Below, in pieces: positions 7,850 to 10,519 of a stretch of 10,519 bases of DNA. Under the pieces are notes generated by a model. That model was not told where the DNA came from. It was given only the letters and a program-made list of their open reading frames with translations, and did no database searches. Each line of letters starts with the position of its first letter. Position 1 is the stretch's first letter. Position numbers and translations under genes: made by a program. The DNA comes from Pseudomonas sp. (GTDB lineage: Bacteria > Pseudomonadota > Gammaproteobacteria > Pseudomonadales > Pseudomonadaceae), in the NCBI GenBank assembly GCA_029239415.1, contig JAQZAY010000115.1, positions 1-10,519 on the forward strand, given 5' to 3'.

Positions 7850-8107
7850 TCAGCCGTTGGAGCAGCCGTTACCCATCACCCGGTACTCGAGAATGTGCCT
7901 GTGCCCCTTGGAGTCCTCGTAGGTCATGCGCGCTGGCACCACTGCGCACACGTTTGGCACTTCGCTCATGGAGATGACATGGGCGATGTCCAGCTGTTGC
8001 GAGTAATTGTATTGTTCGACCGGGATCTGCTCGGCCGCCTGTGCAACTTCATCGGCCATGGCCGCGCTGCAAAGACCGCCAAGTACCAATACCAGTAACG
8101 CTTTCAT
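7850..8107 (-). CDS. Small exported DUF2790-type protein
   Basis: The 85-residue product starts with a signal peptide: a lysine, then LLVLVLGGLCSAAMA, with likely cleavage after AMA at about residue 19. The mature part of about 66 residues contains NVCAVVPARMTYEDSKG and HILEYRVMGNGCSNG, the pattern of the DUF2790 family of small periplasmic Pseudomonas proteins. Two cysteines remain after cleavage, one in each of these blocks, and could form a disulfide. The function of the family is not known to me. ATG at 8105-8107 is chosen, not the more upstream in-frame start, because it begins the signal peptide; AGGT lies about 9 nt before it, a weak but plausible binding site. It stands alone, convergent with phhR and divergent from acsA. 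Confidence 0.88.
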   Translation of the reverse strand: MKALLVLVLGGLCSAAMADEVAQAAEQIPVEQYNYSQQLDIAHVISMSEVPNVCAVVPARMTYEDSKGHRHILEYRVMGNGCSNG

Positions 8108-8176
8108 TTTCAATTTACCTGTTTGGGGTCGAGAGGGTTCGCGCGGCGCTAATGGCGCCACGGGATACTTCGGTAG

Positions 8177-8242
8177 TTGAACTTCAAGGATTGTATTCGC
8201 GATCAACGCGCCTTCGTGGGGGCTGTTTCCTGAAGTTGATCG
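8177..8242. repeat. Nested inverted repeats upstream of acsA
   Basis: Three dyads overlap here. TTGAA-C-TTCAA is at 8177-8187. AACTTCAAGGA (8180-8190) pairs with TCCTGAAGTT (8228-8237) apart from one bulged A. CGATCAAC (8200-8207) pairs exactly with GTTGATCG (8235-8242). The right arms overlap, so the last two are mutually exclusive as hairpins. They could be regulator sites or alternative RNA structures; the sequence does not decide which. Confidence 0.45.
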
Positions 8243-8401
8243 TATTGCCGTTGTTGGCGAGAAGAAGTCTATGCCTCATGTACTGACTGAAACAGATGGC
8301 CTTTTGATAAAGTTTTTCGAGCTTCTGACAAAATTCGTAACAATCAGCGTGCAGGTAATTTTCCCGTGACCTGCATCGCATCTGCTGATGGCCGTCGTAG
8401 A

Positions 8402-8418
8402 GCGCTTGCGGCAAGCGC
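8402..8418. repeat. Short palindrome in the acsA leader
   Basis: GCGCTTGC (8402-8409) and GCAAGCGC (8411-8418) are perfect reverse complements about one central G, 110 bp before the acsA start codon. In RNA this would fold as a 6-bp stem with a GCGGC loop. It may be an mRNA hairpin or a regulator dyad. Confidence 0.45.
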
Positions 8419-8528
8419 GTGGGATCGGCTCGTGGCGGCGCTACTACCATCGTCGAATGGCTTTCCTCTCTCTCGTGCAGTTACAAACGGTTCCATACAA
8501 CAACAACTATTACACCGAGGTAACACAG

Positions 8529-10490
<1,962 letters not shown>

Positions 10491-10519
10491 TCATCGCGGC
10501 GCCCGTTCGCTGGCTTGCC

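Larger units (their letters stand above)
8108..8528. promoter_or_regulatory. Divergent control region of the DUF2790 gene and acsA
   Basis: These 421 bp hold no convincing gene. Visible elements are: a GGCGC-TAATG-GCGCC stem-loop (8145-8159) that would lie in the leader of the small gene; nested inverted repeats at 8177-8242; a possible sigma-70 promoter toward acsA, CTGACT (8283-8288), 17 bp, GATAAA (8306-8311), four of six matches in each hexamer; a 17-bp palindrome at 8402-8418; and GAGG (8517-8520), 8 nt before the acsA ATG. If the promoter is right, the acsA leader is about 210 nt, unusually long. In Pseudomonas, acs genes are commonly controlled by a CrbS/CrbR (MxtR/ErdR) two-component system; I cannot identify its binding site here. 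Confidence 0.4.

Noticed and set aside
8388..8404. Possible sigma-54 element upstream of acsA (TGGCCG-N5-GAGCG)
   Set aside because: The GG-N10-GC spacing fits, but the -12 half is poor (GAGC for TTGC), and one such match is expected by chance in GC-rich DNA.
8388..8528. 47-codon in-frame N-terminal extension of acsA
   Set aside because: Acs proteins normally begin near MSAAPLYPV; the ATG at 8529 has a good ribosome binding site, and the extension contains the palindrome and an Arg-rich stretch unlike the family.

Overview
The window looks like chromosomal DNA of a fluorescent Pseudomonas, most likely the Pseudomonas putida group. The whole stretch is GC-rich with uniform codon use. PhhA, PhhB, PhhR and AcsA read as close Pseudomonas-type sequences, and from memory the gene order matches the P. 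putida KT2440 region around phhR/phhAB (PP_4487 to PP_4495). There is no sign of a mobile element, CRISPR array, tRNA or rRNA. This is ordinary core-genome DNA, not an accessory island, and I see no previously undescribed system. The interest is in variant residues of one regulator and in several inverted repeats between genes.

Layout, left to right. (1) The 3' end of an AroP-type aromatic amino-acid permease (+, 1-258). (2) A GcvA-like LysR regulator (-, 299-1183), convergent with the permease. (3) A 149-bp divergent control region with a perfect GTTTGC-N8-GCAAAC dyad. (4) A 1006-residue FAD plus iron-sulfur oxidoreductase of the YdiJ/D-2-hydroxyglutarate dehydrogenase type (+, 1333-4353). 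(5) A gene-free stretch of about 430 bp with two strong inverted repeats. (6) The phhA-phhB operon (-, 5968 down to 4785): phenylalanine 4-hydroxylase and its pterin-recycling dehydratase. (7) A 257-bp divergent control region with two related PhhR/TyrR-box-like sites. (8) phhR (+, 6226-7785), the TyrR-family activator of phhAB. (9) A small DUF2790-type exported protein (-, 7850-8107), separated from phhR by a 9-bp inverted repeat. (10) A 421-bp divergent leader with nested inverted repeats. (11) acsA, acetyl-CoA synthetase (+, 8529-10490).

How the genes fit together. AroP brings in phenylalanine and tyrosine. PhhA hydroxylates phenylalanine to tyrosine using tetrahydrobiopterin-type cofactor, and PhhB dehydrates the carbinolamine so the cofactor can be recycled. 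PhhR senses the aromatic amino acids and switches the operon on. Tyrosine then goes through homogentisate to fumarate and acetoacetate by enzymes not in this window. AcsA activates free acetate to acetyl-CoA, so it meets the pathway only at its end product. The LysR/YdiJ pair is probably a separate 2-hydroxyacid (D-2-hydroxyglutarate) oxidation unit that happens to lie between the permease and the phh genes.
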